A stretch of DNA of 11,604 nt. Origin: Patescibacteria group bacterium (GTDB lineage Bacteria; Patescibacteriota; Minisyncoccia; Phycocordibacterales; Phycocordibacteraceae). The position numbers and the translations under genes were made by a program. The DNA lies in contig JAHJZL010000046.1 in NCBI GenBank assembly GCA_018826405.1, positions 1 to 11,604 on the forward strand. Direction: 5' to 3'. Shown piece by piece: positions 10,971-11,604 of this stretch (the stretch's first letter is position 1; each line of letters begins with the position of its first letter). The notes below the pieces were generated by a model. That model worked only from the letters and a program-made list of their open reading frames with translations, did no database searches and was not told the DNA's origin.

Positions 10971-11604
10971 TTATATTTCTATATTGGGCAGTCCTTCTCT
11001 ACTCAAAAATCTATGTATTGTTCTCCTAATACCCCGAGCCACGATACCTCGCGTAAATCCCTGCCAACTATTTGATTCTTTTGCATGAGCCTTTACCCAG
11101 GTTTTATTTGTAACTTCCAGGTTTCCGCGCTGACTCATGAACAAGGCAAGCCAATAGTCGTCAGGATTACACGGGAGTCCTAACTTGCTGGTTAGTGTGA
11201 TCCCTTCCTTAAGCGCTTTTATAATTGAATCTCGCTCTCGTGTCGCAAGCCCAAGACTTGCTCCCCACAAATAGTCAGTGGCTCTGAATCCCTTTGATAC
11301 ACATACGAAATACCAGTAGCAAGATCCAAGAAGGAAGTAGAATGTTCCCGTCATGCGAACCCATGAGCCCACCATAACCATCCCGTCCTTAGCGAGCATT
11401 CCTGTCATAACTTCAACCCAGTTGTTTGCCGCAACTGAGTCTCCATCAATACAGAGAACATATTCTCCTTGTACTGTCTCAAACCCTTTGATTCGTGCAT
11501 ACACAGAGCCTTCTGGTCCTTCGTAATCTACAACGGTAACAGGATATTTTCTTGCAATCTCACCTGTTGCATCAGTTGAGTTGTGATTGATTAAAACAAT
11601 CTCA
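10971..11604 (-). CDS. Glycosyltransferase family 2 protein (5' end outside window)
   Basis: Transfers a sugar from a nucleotide donor, most likely for surface polysaccharide or glycoprotein synthesis. Reading the minus strand from 11603, the frame is open through EIVLINHNSTDATGEIARKYPVTVV, which is the second-strand/helix region of a GT-A fold. It then passes through GSVYARIKGFETVQGEYVLCIDGDS, where DGD is the metal-binding DxD motif, to a TAA at 10973-10971. About 210 residues are visible; the first strand of the fold (a VxIPxYN-type motif) would lie beyond the edge. The GTG at 11504 is internal, since homology continues upstream of it. The C-terminal half contains a hydrophobic stretch (FYFLLGSCYWYFVCV) and PDDYWLALFM, consistent with an acceptor/catalytic-base region. 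Composition is background-like and somewhat AT-richer. Confidence 0.85.
   Translation of the reverse strand, partial: EIVLINHNSTDATGEIARKYPVTVVDYEGPEGSVYARIKGFETVQGEYVLCIDGDSVAANNWVEVMTGMLAKDGMVMVGSWVRMTGTFYFLLGSCYWYFVCVSKGFRATDYLWGASLGLATRERDSIIKALKEGITLTSKLGLPCNPDDYWLALFMSQRGNLEVTNKTWVKAHAKESNSWQGFTRGIVARGIRRTIHRFLSREGLPNIEI

Noticed and set aside
10411..10976. Imperfect direct repeat flanking cassette 3 (10411-10426 and 10962-10976)
   Set aside because: About 13 of 16 positions match, but both are low-complexity pyrimidine runs. Too weak to claim as an insertion signature.
1..11604. CRISPR arrays, tRNA/rRNA genes, transposases, integrases, integron attC sites
   Set aside because: No regularly spaced repeats, cloverleaf-like sequences or recombinase motifs were seen. 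The hairpins near the cassettes are ordinary terminators rather than attC-type structures.

Overview
The window looks like a chromosomal segment of a reduced-genome bacterium, most likely of the Candidate Phyla Radiation (Patescibacteria, Parcubacteria-like). This is inferred from gene content, since no rRNA or marker tree is available here. The clues are single-copy housekeeping genes (nusA, ppa, clpP, rny, HU), a type IV pilus/type II secretion ATPase, and several tiny single-helix membrane proteins with acidic tails. There is also a secreted peptidoglycan-binding protein with an acidic helical tail. Many of these genes lack a Shine-Dalgarno (SD) sequence and have a -10 box only 7-10 nt before the start codon, so their transcripts are probably leaderless.

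Layout, left to right. A 3'-truncated PilB/GspE ATPase is on the minus strand (1-858). A GC-rich orphan gene on the minus strand follows (980-1396). A plus-strand block then runs nusA-ppa (1670-3585), a small membrane protein (3698-3970), a secreted coiled-coil protein with a second small membrane protein (4092-5196), clpP (5278-5886), rny (6061-7590) and an HU gene (7758-8030). A GC-rich two-gene operon encodes a two-helix membrane protein and an SPFH-domain lipoprotein (8171-9347). A minus-strand peptidoglycan-binding repeat protein follows (9420-10328), then a GC-rich orphan gene (10537-10920), and finally a minus-strand glycosyltransferase family 2 gene that runs off the right edge (10971-11604).

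The most striking pattern is that two gene populations are interleaved. The background genes are near 53% GC in two hand-counted 60-base stretches (1741-1800 and 7081-7140). They end in TAA or TAG, lack usable SD sequences and often have very short leaders. The four GC-rich genes reach 67-68% in two hand-counted stretches (8641-8700 and 10621-10680). Each has an SD, three of four end in TGA, and each unit has its own TTGACA promoter and terminator. They occupy three separate intergenic positions. I read them as self-contained, moron-like gene cassettes acquired from a GC-rich source. The one at 8082-9412 is flanked by a 16-base perfect direct repeat lying in terminator sequence.

No tRNA, rRNA, CRISPR array, transposase, integrase or phage structural gene is visible. 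Functionally, the background genes cover transcription control (NusA), pyrophosphate removal (PPase), proteolysis (ClpP), mRNA decay (RNase Y), nucleoid structure (HU), and surface or pilus functions (PilB-like ATPase, glycosyltransferase, peptidoglycan-binding protein).
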